A DNA stretch of 53,901 nucleotides from an uncultured Clostridia bacterium (GTDB taxonomy: Bacteria > Bacillota > Clostridia > Saccharofermentanales > Saccharofermentanaceae), in assembly GCA_946187935.1 (NCBI GenBank), contig CAMHSJ010000012.1, positions 1 to 53,901 of the forward strand. Direction: 5' to 3'. The notes under the pieces are model-generated. The model had not been told where the DNA came from. It ran no database searches and saw only the letters and a program-made list of their open reading frames with translations. Of this stretch, positions 15,933 through 24,483 are shown piece by piece (within the stretch, counting starts at the first letter, position 1; each line of letters begins with the position of its first letter). The translations under genes and the position numbers were made by a program.

Positions 15933-16706
15933 ATGGTCATAACTGGCAAAGACAATCCTAAAGTTAAATATCTTGCCTCGCTCCATAAGAGTTCTGTTTC
16001 AAGGAGCGAGGGCGTAGTTTTCATAGAGGGCGTCAGGCTCTGCTCTGATGCTGTATTATCAGGCGCTGAGGTCATTACTGTCGTTAAGTCTGAGAGTTTT
16101 AAAGATGAGACCGGCACATTTGACGGCCTTGCGACTGATCCCATCATCCTTTCAGATAATCTGTTTAAGAAGACGGCATCAACTGTAAATCCCCAGGGGA
16201 TAGCTCTTGTTGTCAAGAGACCTTCTTATGACAGCGGCATACCTTTCCGCGGAGACGGCAAGGACATCTATGCAGTATTAGAGGATGTTCAGGATCCGGG
16301 AAATCTGGGGACCATAATCAGGACAGCTGATGCATTTGACTTTACGGCAGTCCTTATAAGTGACTTGTCGGCTGATGCATATTCTGAGAAGACTTTAAGA
16401 GCATCCATGGGATCAGTCTGGCATGTTCCGGTCATAAGACTTCCCATGTCAGAAATAATATCGTTTCTTGACAGTAAGATGATAACCAAGCTTGCCATGC
16501 ATCTTAAGGGTGAGAGCCTGGACAGGGAAGAAATCTCTTTGCCTTGCGCTTATTTTATCGGCAATGAAGGAAAGGGGCTTTCTTTAGACACTTCAGCCAA
16601 GTGTGACAAGCTCGTCAGGATAGACATGCCGGGTAAGGCGGAATCGCTTAATGCGGCAGCCAGTTCGGCAATAATCGGTTATGTGTTATCAGGTAAAAGA
16701 CATTAA
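15933..16706 (+). CDS. TrmH/SpoU family RNA 2'-O-methyltransferase
   Basis: The 257 residues match the SpoU family, which methylates ribose in rRNA or tRNA. An N-terminal substrate-binding segment (KYLASLHKSSVSRSEGVVFIEG) is followed by the knot motifs EDVQDPGNLGTIIRTADAF, the central CAYFIGNEGKGLS and the terminal MPGKAESLNAAASSAI. The target nucleotide cannot be read. It begins at ATG 15933 with no ribosome binding site and with the -10 directly upstream. Placement after rplT is common, near pheS in other genomes; pheS/pheT are absent here. Confidence 0.9.
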   Translation: MVITGKDNPKVKYLASLHKSSVSRSEGVVFIEGVRLCSDAVLSGAEVITVVKSESFKDETGTFDGLATDPIILSDNLFKKTASTVNPQGIALVVKRPSYDSGIPFRGDGKDIYAVLEDVQDPGNLGTIIRTADAFDFTAVLISDLSADAYSEKTLRASMGSVWHVPVIRLPMSEIISFLDSKMITKLAMHLKGESLDREEISLPCAYFIGNEGKGLSLDTSAKCDKLVRIDMPGKAESLNAAASSAIIGYVLSGKRH

Positions 16707-16746
16707 AGGATCTTAATAGATTGTTTTCTTCGGCATGTCATAAATG

Positions 16747-16755
16747 TGTTAGAAT
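16747..16755 (+). promoter_or_regulatory. Extended -10 promoter of the GGDEF gene, probable leaderless start
   Basis: TGTTAGAAT is an extended -10 whose hexamer ends 6 bases before ATG 16762. No convincing -35 is present. Confidence 0.55.
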
Positions 16756-16761
16756 CAAGCT

Positions 16762-19083
16762 ATGGATGACAAGGATCAAAGATGGGTAAATATAATACAC
16801 GGCCGTGAAGCTTCGTGGCTGTTTGATTGCCGTGAATATGGACTTGCTGTTTTTTCGCGCAGCGGAAACCTGTTTGAGTTCAGCTTTGACATGTATGATA
16901 CTGTCAGTTCTCCGGTTTTGTTCCATCTGGATGATGTTCCTGTCACTTCCTGTTGTGACCATGAGTTTTCCTTTATGGCGGTCGGTAAGAACGAAGCTCA
17001 TATCAAGCTTCGTTTTATAGCAGGAGGTCAGGTCGATTCTGAGTATACCATTCAAATAGATAAGGTCAGCCAGAGACACAGGGTCAGATACAGTCCTTCG
17101 GAAATGGCTGTTAGATCCGGCTTGGTAAGGATTGAATTTGATCTAAATGGTGACCGGATATCACCTGTGATAACGCTGTCTGACATGTATTTTACAAGGT
17201 CTGAGACCGAATCTGACAAGCGCAGGGTCATCGCCGTCTGCGGTGTCTGGGAGGATGCGGATAATTACAATAAATTCCTTAACACCATAATCAGGCCTTC
17301 GATCACCAAGGATTATGTTGTTGCCAGTTTTACATTTACTGCGCCTTACATGAATGATCTGAATCTTGAGCATGAGCTTAGCTTTGCGAGGATCATCAAG
17401 CTGTTTGATCTTGCCGCCATGGTGCTTTTCGCAGAAATGCTCAAATATCAGGAGATCATAGATTACCTTATTGGAATTGCACGCGAAAAGAACATTCCCG
17501 TCTTTGTCATCGAGAGAAGGATCAAAGGCACTGTCAACGGCATGTTCAATTACAGCAGAGGTTTTGAAGCTGTTGTCAGGCATGTTATAGAAGAACACGG
17601 CATAACTGATGTCAAGATGGTCGCAGGTTTTAAGGATAATCAGTATTCGTTAGAACGTGAAGAGATCTTTAAGAAGGTTATGAGCGAGAAAGGTCTTGAT
17701 GTATCAGATGACGATATCATCTATGGCGATTTCTATGCAGCCAAGACCATACGTGTTCTTGAAGCCAAGTTCAGCGCAGGCATGAAGATGCCCAAGGCTT
17801 TTATCTGTGCCAATGACTCGATGGCCACAGGAGTTGCAGATCTGTTAAAATCAATGGGCAAGCGTGTGCCCGAGGATGTAATAGTTACCGGTTTTGACGG
17901 TGCATGGTGCGGAAAGTATCACAGTCCTGCCATTACAACGTGTGAGCCGGACTTTGAAGCCATCGGTGATGAGATCCTTAAGATCCTCTCTGATACTTCG
18001 ATCAAGGATTACAGCACGCTGGATTATGTTTTCGAGATGAATTACAAGCTTGTCCTTAGTGCCTCATGCGGATGTCATGTGAGGACGATAGAAGAGTGGG
18101 AGGAAACAGTTACCGATCTGTCTCTTGCTTATCAGGACTATGTTTTCCATGACTCGGAGATCGGCATCTTTATTACTAAGAGGCATGATATCAAGAACAT
18201 CGATTCTTCTGTAGACGGGATCGAGAAGTCTTTGTGGCTCTGGCCTTATCAGTACTTCTTCATTGGTCTGAGCACAGGACCCGAGTATGTTCATTCCCTG
18301 TTCAGAGGCAATTCCTACGACAATTACTTTAAGGAGAAGTTCTATAACGTAAACAAGCCTTTCCCTGAGATCGATCAGATGCTCAGAAGAGACAGCGGTA
18401 TCAATGTCATTCTCACCAGACAGATAAGGGCTAACGGCAAGTCCCACGGTTATATCTGTACTGCATTAGAGAAGCTGCCGTTAAGAGTTCAGCAGAGATA
18501 CGAGGAATTCGGAACATATGTCTCTTCCAGTGTTGATTCTGTCAGAAATCTTACCAATCTCATGGTTGCCAACAAGCAGATCAAGAGCATGAGCGAACTT
18601 GACTATCTGACTGGTCTTTATAACCGCAGGGGATTCCTTAATCTGTGCGACAAGATCATCCTTGATCCTGCTAACTACGGTAAGGTGTTTACACTATTCT
18701 CTGTCGACATGGATGGTCTTAAGTTCATTAACGATAATTATGGTCACGCTGAAGGTGACAGGAGCCTCAAGATACTTGCCGGAGCATTGTCTCATCTGAC
18801 TGCTGATCAGGGATTTGCAGCAAGATACGGCGGTGATGAGTTTGCAGTAGCGATAATCACTGATCATGATATCAGCCTGACGAAAGAACAGATACGCTTA
18901 AGATATAAAGAGCATATCGCCAGGGAATGCAGTAAACAGGGACTTCCTTACAGTGTAGGAGCAAGTTTTGGTTTCTGCAGCTCAAGGATTGACAGCAGCA
19001 TTAATCTGAATCTCATCATGAAGAATGCAGATGAAGACATGTATAACGATAAGAAAGAACGTAAGCAGGGAAGAGATAAGTAA
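16762..19083 (+). CDS. Soluble periplasmic-binding-fold sensor diguanylate cyclase
   Basis: This 773-residue protein has no signal peptide or transmembrane helix. Residues 1-145 are beta-rich and unassigned. Residues about 155-430 have the LacI/type 1 sugar-binding fold (IAVCGVWED, later PKAFICANDSMATGVADLL and PEDVIVTGFDG) but no LacI helix-turn-helix. After a region of about 160 residues, the GGDEF domain follows, with the intact catalytic motif at 690-694 and SVDMDGLKFIND upstream. It should make cyclic di-GMP in response to a cytoplasmic small ligand. No RxxD inhibitory site is visible. The start has no ribosome binding site and a -10 directly upstream, so it is probably leaderless. Confidence 0.87.
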   Translation: MDDKDQRWVNIIHGREASWLFDCREYGLAVFSRSGNLFEFSFDMYDTVSSPVLFHLDDVPVTSCCDHEFSFMAVGKNEAHIKLRFIAGGQVDSEYTIQIDKVSQRHRVRYSPSEMAVRSGLVRIEFDLNGDRISPVITLSDMYFTRSETESDKRRVIAVCGVWEDADNYNKFLNTIIRPSITKDYVVASFTFTAPYMNDLNLEHELSFARIIKLFDLAAMVLFAEMLKYQEIIDYLIGIAREKNIPVFVIERRIKGTVNGMFNYSRGFEAVVRHVIEEHGITDVKMVAGFKDNQYSLEREEIFKKVMSEKGLDVSDDDIIYGDFYAAKTIRVLEAKFSAGMKMPKAFICANDSMATGVADLLKSMGKRVPEDVIVTGFDGAWCGKYHSPAITTCEPDFEAIGDEILKILSDTSIKDYSTLDYVFEMNYKLVLSASCGCHVRTIEEWEETVTDLSLAYQDYVFHDSEIGIFITKRHDIKNIDSSVDGIEKSLWLWPYQYFFIGLSTGPEYVHSLFRGNSYDNYFKEKFYNVNKPFPEIDQMLRRDSGINVILTRQIRANGKSHGYICTALEKLPLRVQQRYEEFGTYVSSSVDSVRNLTNLMVANKQIKSMSELDYLTGLYNRRGFLNLCDKIILDPANYGKVFTLFSVDMDGLKFINDNYGHAEGDRSLKILAGALSHLTADQGFAARYGGDEFAVAIITDHDISLTKEQIRLRYKEHIARECSKQGLPYSVGASFGFCSSRIDSSINLNLIMKNADEDMYNDKKERKQGRDK

Positions 19084-19164
19084 ATCCCAATAAAATCAAT
19101 ATTTCTTGCTATTTCTCCTCAAAATGTTAAAATAATTTATATTTTATCGTGGGGAGGCAGGATC

Positions 19165-19788
19165 ATGTTCAGTAAGAAATGCTGCATATGCGGTTCTTCT
19201 TGTAAGGTCTTCAAGAACAAGAAGATCGAGATGAGATCCTACCTTTGTTCCAGATGTGAGAAGCTCTGCAGTAGTTTTATAGATCCTGAGAAATATAGTG
19301 TAGACGCTCTAAGATCTCACATAGAGCTCATGAAGCGTGAAGATAAGATCTACAAAGAGTATTTTGAGGGCAACAAGAATATCCCCGTTTTTCCCAGTCT
19401 TACTAAGATCGAATCAATTATGTTCAATGACAGTATAGGGATGTTTGCGGTCAGGAGTAATGATGATGACGAAGGCAGGGTAAAAGATGTCTTCAGATAC
19501 GATGAAGTCGATTCTTACACAAGATTTGCACAGACTGCTGATAACGGAGAGGGAATAAGAGTCTTTAAGTCTGACGGGCTATTAATCAAGTTCAAGTATC
19601 CGCATTATGCCAAAAACGGTGTCAGGATACACATGAGGACCAGGGAGTCTGAACACGATTATGTTGATGAAGTGATGAGCAGGTTCGACCGTATCCTCGG
19701 CAGAGTCGGTGATGCTGCCAACGGTGAAGACGGCTTGGTCCTTTTCACGCATGCTGCAGACAGCGTTTTGGCAAAATACGATAAATAA
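19165..19788 (+). CDS. Zinc-ribbon protein, DUF4428-like
   Basis: The 207-residue soluble protein opens with a four-Cys zinc ribbon: CICG near residues 7-10 and CSRC near 28-31, a layout like the DUF4428 family. A helix with ALRSHIELMKRED follows. Residues 80-205 are a mixed alpha/beta domain without a recognised motif, perhaps a PH-like fold. GGGGAGG at 19151-19157 precedes ATG 19165. It stands alone between the GGDEF gene and citrate synthase; a link to either is not shown. Confidence 0.7.
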   Translation: MFSKKCCICGSSCKVFKNKKIEMRSYLCSRCEKLCSSFIDPEKYSVDALRSHIELMKREDKIYKEYFEGNKNIPVFPSLTKIESIMFNDSIGMFAVRSNDDDEGRVKDVFRYDEVDSYTRFAQTADNGEGIRVFKSDGLLIKFKYPHYAKNGVRIHMRTRESEHDYVDEVMSRFDRILGRVGDAANGEDGLVLFTHAADSVLAKYDK

Positions 19789-19833
19789 AGCTATAAATCT
19801 TCTGATACTTCCTGTGATTTAGAAAAAAAACAG

Positions 19834-19862
19834 GCGTTTTACCATGTGATATAATAAAACGC
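19834..19862. promoter_or_regulatory. Promoter and palindromic operator of citrate synthase
   Basis: An extended -10, TGATATAAT (19847-19855), is flanked by a perfect 8-bp inverted repeat GCGTTTTA (19834-19841) and TAAAACGC (19855-19862). A repressor bound to it would cover the -10 and start point. The regulator is unknown. Confidence 0.6.
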
Positions 19863-19888
19863 AGAATTACAGGAAGGGTGTTTTGTTT

Positions 19889-21256
19889 ATGGATAAGCAA
19901 GACAAGGATCTACTTATTAACAAGCTTGCCGACGTGGCAAGTGTAAAGTCTCATATCAATCCGTCTTTGTACAGCAAATACAATGTCAAAAGAGGTCTGC
20001 GCAATAACGACGGCACAGGCGTTCTTGTCGGACTTACCGAAGTCGGCGAGGTAATGAGTTATATCGTTGATGACGCGGACAGGATCCCTGTAGAAGGCAA
20101 ACTCTATTATCAGGGTTATGATGTTACCGAATTGGTCGACGGTTTCTTCCTTAACGGCAGATACGGCTATGAGGAGACTGCTTTCCTTCTTCTTACAGGT
20201 GACCTTCCTACGGAAAAAGAGCTTAAGAAGTTTAATGACCTTCTTACGAGCGTACGTCCTCTTCCTGATGGTTTTACAGAAGACATGATCCTCAAGGCAC
20301 CTTCGCCTGATGTCATGAACAAGCTCGCAAGATCCGTTCTTGCCATGTATTCTTATGACGACAATCCGGATGCCACTGATATCCCGAACGTCATCAGACA
20401 GTGCACGGAGCTCATTGCAAGATTCCCCGTGCTCATCTCTTACGGCTATATGGCCAGAAGACACTACATCGAGAAGAGGGGTCTTTTTATCCATAACCCA
20501 AAGCCTGAGTACAATACTGCTCAGAATATCCTGCACCTTATAAGGCCCGATGGTAAGTTTACTGACCTCGAGGCACGGATATTAGACCTCATGCTCGTTC
20601 TCCATGCCGAGCACGGCGGCGGCAACAACTCAACCTTCGTTACTCATGCAGTTTCTTCCACGGGTTCTGATACATATTCAGTAATAGCTTCAGCTGTTGG
20701 TTCTCTTAAGGGTCCCCAGCACGGCGGCGCTTCAGGAAAGGCCTATGCCATGATGAAGGAACTTCGGGATACCGTAACTGACTGGGAAGACGAGGATCAG
20801 ATCAAGGCATACCTTACTAAGATCCTTAAGAAGGAAGCTTTCGATCATTCAGGTCTTATCTACGGCATCGGACATGCAGTCTATACTTTGTCTGATCCGA
20901 GAACGGTAACCATCCGCAAGTATGCAGAGCTCCTTGCCAGGGAAAAGGGCAATATGGCACTTTACGATCTTTACTTAAGAGTCGAGAGACTCGCGCCTGA
21001 GGTCTTCCACGAGGTCAAGAACTCAGATAAGATCGTCTGCGCGAATGTAGACTTTTTCGCAGGTCTTGTTTATTCGATGCTCGATATTCCGAGCGAGCTC
21101 TACACTCCGCTCTTCGCATGCGGAAGGATCGCAGGATGGAGCGCTCACCGCATTGAGGAGATCGTCTCAGGCGGCAGGATAATCCGTCCCGCATTCAAGT
21201 GCGTTAACAAGAGAAGACCCTATCAGTCTCTTGAAGAAAGACAAGATATCTTCTAA
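19889..21256 (+). CDS. Citrate synthase
   Basis: Citrate synthase joins oxaloacetate and acetyl-CoA. The 455 residues show the family features: KLYYQGYDVTELV, a long N-terminal domain, LHAEHGGGNNSTF with the first active-site His, GPQHGGASGKA, GIGHAVYTLSDPR with the second His, and NVDFFAGLVYSML with the catalytic Asp. It is of the long clostridial type. I start at ATG 19889 with AGGAAGGG at 19871-19878; an in-frame TTG at 19883 is possible. It supplies carbon toward 2-oxoglutarate and glutamate; no aconitase or isocitrate dehydrogenase gene is adjacent. The promoter has a palindrome suggesting repression. Confidence 0.95.
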   Translation: MDKQDKDLLINKLADVASVKSHINPSLYSKYNVKRGLRNNDGTGVLVGLTEVGEVMSYIVDDADRIPVEGKLYYQGYDVTELVDGFFLNGRYGYEETAFLLLTGDLPTEKELKKFNDLLTSVRPLPDGFTEDMILKAPSPDVMNKLARSVLAMYSYDDNPDATDIPNVIRQCTELIARFPVLISYGYMARRHYIEKRGLFIHNPKPEYNTAQNILHLIRPDGKFTDLEARILDLMLVLHAEHGGGNNSTFVTHAVSSTGSDTYSVIASAVGSLKGPQHGGASGKAYAMMKELRDTVTDWEDEDQIKAYLTKILKKEAFDHSGLIYGIGHAVYTLSDPRTVTIRKYAELLAREKGNMALYDLYLRVERLAPEVFHEVKNSDKIVCANVDFFAGLVYSMLDIPSELYTPLFACGRIAGWSAHRIEEIVSGGRIIRPAFKCVNKRRPYQSLEERQDIF

Positions 21257-21260
21257 ACAC

Positions 21261-21289
21261 TTGCGTTAGCTTTTTGCTTGTGGTAATAT
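21261..21289 (+). promoter_or_regulatory. Promoter of tRNA-Glu
   Basis: TTGCGT (21261-21266), 17-base spacer, TAATAT (21284-21289) preceded by TGG as an extended -10. It lies in the 51 bases between citrate synthase and the tRNA. Confidence 0.75.
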
Positions 21290-21307
21290 ACACGGGCAAA
21301 GTTAATC

Positions 21308-21382
21308 GGCCCCATGGTCAAGTGGTTAAGACGGCGCCCTCTCACGGCGCAATCAGCGGTTCGAATCCGCTTGGGGTCACCA
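21308..21382 (+). tRNA. tRNA-Glu (anticodon CTC)
   Basis: The 75 bases fold as a cloverleaf: acceptor GGCCCCA with TGGGGTC, anticodon stem GCGCC/GGCGC with loop CTCTCAC, so the anticodon is CTC and the codon GAG. The T arm is GCGGTTCGAATCCGC and CCA is encoded at the end. Confidence 0.93.
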
Positions 21383-21389
21383 GATGTTA

Positions 21390-21415
21390 TTAAGCTCCGG
21401 TCATTCGGAGCTTAA
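21390..21415 (+). terminator. Hairpin after tRNA-Glu, probable terminator
   Basis: A 10-bp perfect stem TTAAGCTCCG/CGGAGCTTAA with loop GTCATT. The downstream tract TTCATTTA is a weak T-run, so efficiency is uncertain. Confidence 0.6.
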
Positions 21416-21447
21416 TTCATTTATGCGAAGATTCATTTTATAAATCG

Positions 21448-21456
21448 TGGTATAAT
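21448..21456 (+). promoter_or_regulatory. Extended -10 promoter of uvrA-clp
   Basis: TGGTATAAT, 24 bases before ATG 21481. No clear -35 and no SOS-type palindrome are seen here. Confidence 0.6.
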
Positions 21457-21480
21457 GCTTTGACTAAATAAGGGCATACT

Positions 21481-24400
21481 ATGGAAGAGAATAAATATAT
21501 AAAGATAAGGGGCGCCAGAGAGCATAACCTTAAGAATATCGATCTTGATATCCCCAGAAGGGATCTTGTGGTTCTGACCGGACTCTCGGGTTCGGGCAAG
21601 TCGTCTTTGGCTTTCGATACCATCTATGCCGAGGGCCAGAGAAGATATGTTGAATCACTCTCTTCCTATGCGAGGATGTTCTTGGGCCAGCTCGAAAAGC
21701 CTGACCTCGACTCGATAGAGGGTCTTTCGCCCGCAATATCCATTGACCAGAAGTCCACTGTCGTAAACCCCAGATCGACTGTAGGTACGGTCACAGAGAT
21801 CTACGATTACTACAGGCTACTTTATGCAAGGGTCGGAGAGGCTTTCTGTCCTGAATGCGGAAAGCCCATCAAGAGACAGACTATAGATCAGATAATAGAC
21901 AAGCTTTCAGGTTATCCTGAAGGGACTAAGATGATCGTATATGCCCCCATGGTCAGAGGCAAGAAGGGCGAGTTTGCCAAGCTCTTTGAATCATTCAGAA
22001 AGCAGGGCTTTGTAAGGGTCAAGGTAGACGGCATCATGTATGAGCTTGATGAGGACATCAAGCTCAATAAGAACAACAAGCACGACATAGAAGTAGTAGT
22101 TGATCGTATCGTCTACAAAGAAACAAATAAGACCAGACTCTACGATTCCTGTGAGACAGCGCTCAAGCTCTCTGACGGTCTCCTGCTCGTTGAATGCCAG
22201 ACCGTTAAAGAAAGTGATGACGGAAACAGGGAATATGAGACAAATGATGAGTTCTTCTCGCAGAATATGGCTTGTCCTGACTGCGGCATCTCTTTCCCTG
22301 AGATCACCACAAGGAGTTTCTCCTTTAACAGCCCTGAAGGTGCATGCCCGAACTGTACGGGTTTGGGAAGCCTTGTAAGTGTCGACCCCGAGCTTTGCAT
22401 AACCAACCCCAAGCTGTCGATCAATGAAGGAGCTGTAAGAACGGCAGGATGGAACTTTGACGATCCCAAGAGCTGGGGAAGGTGTTTTATCGAAGCTCTG
22501 GCCAAAAGGTATGACTTCTCACTTGATGTTCCATACTATAAGCTCCCTCAGAAGGTCAAAGACATCATTCTCTATGGAAATGACGGAGAGAAACTGAAGA
22601 TCGATACCAGAAATTCCGTTTATCCCAGATCAGGCGATTACTATTCAGCCTGGGAAGGCGTTGTTCCGAGTGTGATGAGACGACACAGGGAATCCATGAG
22701 CGAGGAGGCTAGGGCATCCTACGAAAGATACATGAGCATTGATGTATGTCCTGTCTGCCACGGTCACAGGCTCAATCCTACGGTTCTTTCGGTAAAGATA
22801 GGCGGCAAGAACATAAGCGAGCTCTGCGACATGTCCGTAAGGAACATGATCGCCTTCTTTAAGGATATTAAGTTCTCAGGCAAGAATAATGAGATCGCTG
22901 CTCCCATCATGCGTGAAGTCAGATCAAGACTTGAGTTCCTTTACGATGTAGGTCTTGATTATATTACCCTGTCCAGGTCTTCTTCCACGCTGTCAGGCGG
23001 CGAGGCTCAGAGGATAAGACTTGCAACACAGATCGGTGCAGGGCTTCAGGGCGTCTTGTATGTCCTGGACGAGCCGTCTATCGGCCTACACCAAAGGGAT
23101 AACGATAAGCTCATCAAGACTCTCTATAAGTTAAGGGATCTCGGCAATTCCATAATCGTTGTCGAACATGATGAGGAGACCATGAGGGCAGCTGACCATA
23201 TCGTAGATATCGGTCCCGGCGCAGGTTCGTTTGGCGGTGAAGTGGTAGCACAGGGCACGATAGATGACATCATCAAGTGCGAAGAGTCCATAACCGGTGA
23301 ATACTTATCAGGCAAAAAGTTCATACCTGTTCCCAAAAACAGGAGAAGACCTGATCCCAAGAAGATGCTTACGATAAAGAATGCATCAGTTAATAATCTT
23401 AAGAATATCGATGTATCGATACCTATAGGATTGTTTACGGTAATAACCGGCGTGTCAGGATCGGGCAAATCCTCACTTATCAATTCAACGCTTGTTCCTT
23501 ATCTTTCTCATGAGCTTAACGGCGCAAGAAAGCAAAGGGTCAGGTGTGACAGGATAACAGGTTATTCCAATCTCGATAAGATCATCTGCATCGATCAGAG
23601 CCCCATAGGCAGGACTCCGAGGAGTAATCCTGCTACGTATATCGGTCTTTTCGATCTGATAAGGAAACTCTATGCTTCTACGCCCGATGCCAAGATGAGA
23701 GGCTATGCCGCCGGAAGGTTCAGCTTTAACACCAAAGGCGGTAGATGCGAAGCCTGCCAGGGTGACGGCGTGAATAAGATCGAGATGAATTTCCTGCCTG
23801 ATATTTACGTTAAGTGCGATGTATGTAATGGTAAAAGATATAACAGGGAAACGCTCGAGGTCAGATATAACGGCAAGAATATCTCTGATGTGCTCGAGAT
23901 GTCTGTTGATGAGGCTTGTGAATTCTTTAGAAATCAGCAGGCTATCTTAAAGAAAGTAAGGACGCTTCAGGAGGTCGGATTAGGTTATATCAAGCTCGGA
24001 CAGCCTTCCACGACGCTCTCCGGAGGTGAAGCGCAGAGGATCAAGCTCGCATCTGAACTGTCCAAGCGTTCTACAGGCAAGACGATCTATATCTTAGATG
24101 AGCCTACGACCGGTCTTCACGTTGCGGACGTTCATAAGCTTGTTGACATTTTAGAACGCTTAACTGAGAATAAGAACACTGTCGTGGTGATAGAGCATAA
24201 TCTCGATGTCATAAAGACAGCTGATCATATAATAGACATGGGTCCTGAGAGCGGCGATGACGGCGGTCAGGTGATCGCGGAAGGCACCCCTGAGGATATC
24301 TGCAAGGTTAAGAAGTCTTATACGGGACAGTTCCTTAAGCCCATCCTTGCAAGAGCAAAAGAGAATGGACAGTACAGGGATATCTCTTCATTCATCGATA

Positions 24401-24483
24401 CCAAGAGGCTTGAGGAAGAACAAATGGAAATATTGACCGGACCGCGCGTAAGACGCAGGATCAGGGAAGAGGGAGAAGAATAA
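21481..24483 (+). CDS. uvrA: Excinuclease ABC subunit UvrA
   Basis: UvrA recognises damaged DNA and loads UvrB in nucleotide excision repair. The 1000 residues carry two ABC ATPase halves: the first with [14 protein letters not shown] near 34-47, the second with [11 protein letters not shown] near 657. Signature LSGGEAQRI occurs in both halves. Zinc-binding CPECG, CPDCG-CPNC and CEACQGDG...CDVCNG motifs are intact. It is about 50 residues longer than usual, with a charged tail ([12 protein letters not shown]). The next gene begins at the base after its stop, so the two are co-expressed. uvrB is not adjacent. Confidence 0.97.
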   Translation: MEENKYIKIRGAREHNLKNIDLDIPRRDLVVLTGLSGSGKSSLAFDTIYAEGQRRYVESLSSYARMFLGQLEKPDLDSIEGLSPAISIDQKSTVVNPRSTVGTVTEIYDYYRLLYARVGEAFCPECGKPIKRQTIDQIIDKLSGYPEGTKMIVYAPMVRGKKGEFAKLFESFRKQGFVRVKVDGIMYELDEDIKLNKNNKHDIEVVVDRIVYKETNKTRLYDSCETALKLSDGLLLVECQTVKESDDGNREYETNDEFFSQNMACPDCGISFPEITTRSFSFNSPEGACPNCTGLGSLVSVDPELCITNPKLSINEGAVRTAGWNFDDPKSWGRCFIEALAKRYDFSLDVPYYKLPQKVKDIILYGNDGEKLKIDTRNSVYPRSGDYYSAWEGVVPSVMRRHRESMSEEARASYERYMSIDVCPVCHGHRLNPTVLSVKIGGKNISELCDMSVRNMIAFFKDIKFSGKNNEIAAPIMREVRSRLEFLYDVGLDYITLSRSSSTLSGGEAQRIRLATQIGAGLQGVLYVLDEPSIGLHQRDNDKLIKTLYKLRDLGNSIIVVEHDEETMRAADHIVDIGPGAGSFGGEVVAQGTIDDIIKCEESITGEYLSGKKFIPVPKNRRRPDPKKMLTIKNASVNNLKNIDVSIPIGLFTVITGVSGSGKSSLINSTLVPYLSHELNGARKQRVRCDRITGYSNLDKIICIDQSPIGRTPRSNPATYIGLFDLIRKLYASTPDAKMRGYAAGRFSFNTKGGRCEACQGDGVNKIEMNFLPDIYVKCDVCNGKRYNRETLEVRYNGKNISDVLEMSVDEACEFFRNQQAILKKVRTLQEVGLGYIKLGQPSTTLSGGEAQRIKLASELSKRSTGKTIYILDEPTTGLHVADVHKLVDILERLTENKNTVVVIEHNLDVIKTADHIIDMGPESGDDGGQVIAEGTPEDICKVKKSYTGQFLKPILARAKENGQYRDISSFIDTKRLEEEQMEILTGPRVRRRIREEGEE

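Noticed and set aside
19910..20536. Minus-strand ORF of 208 codons within citrate synthase
   Set aside because: Shadow of the citrate synthase codons, with no ribosome binding site or recognisable domain.
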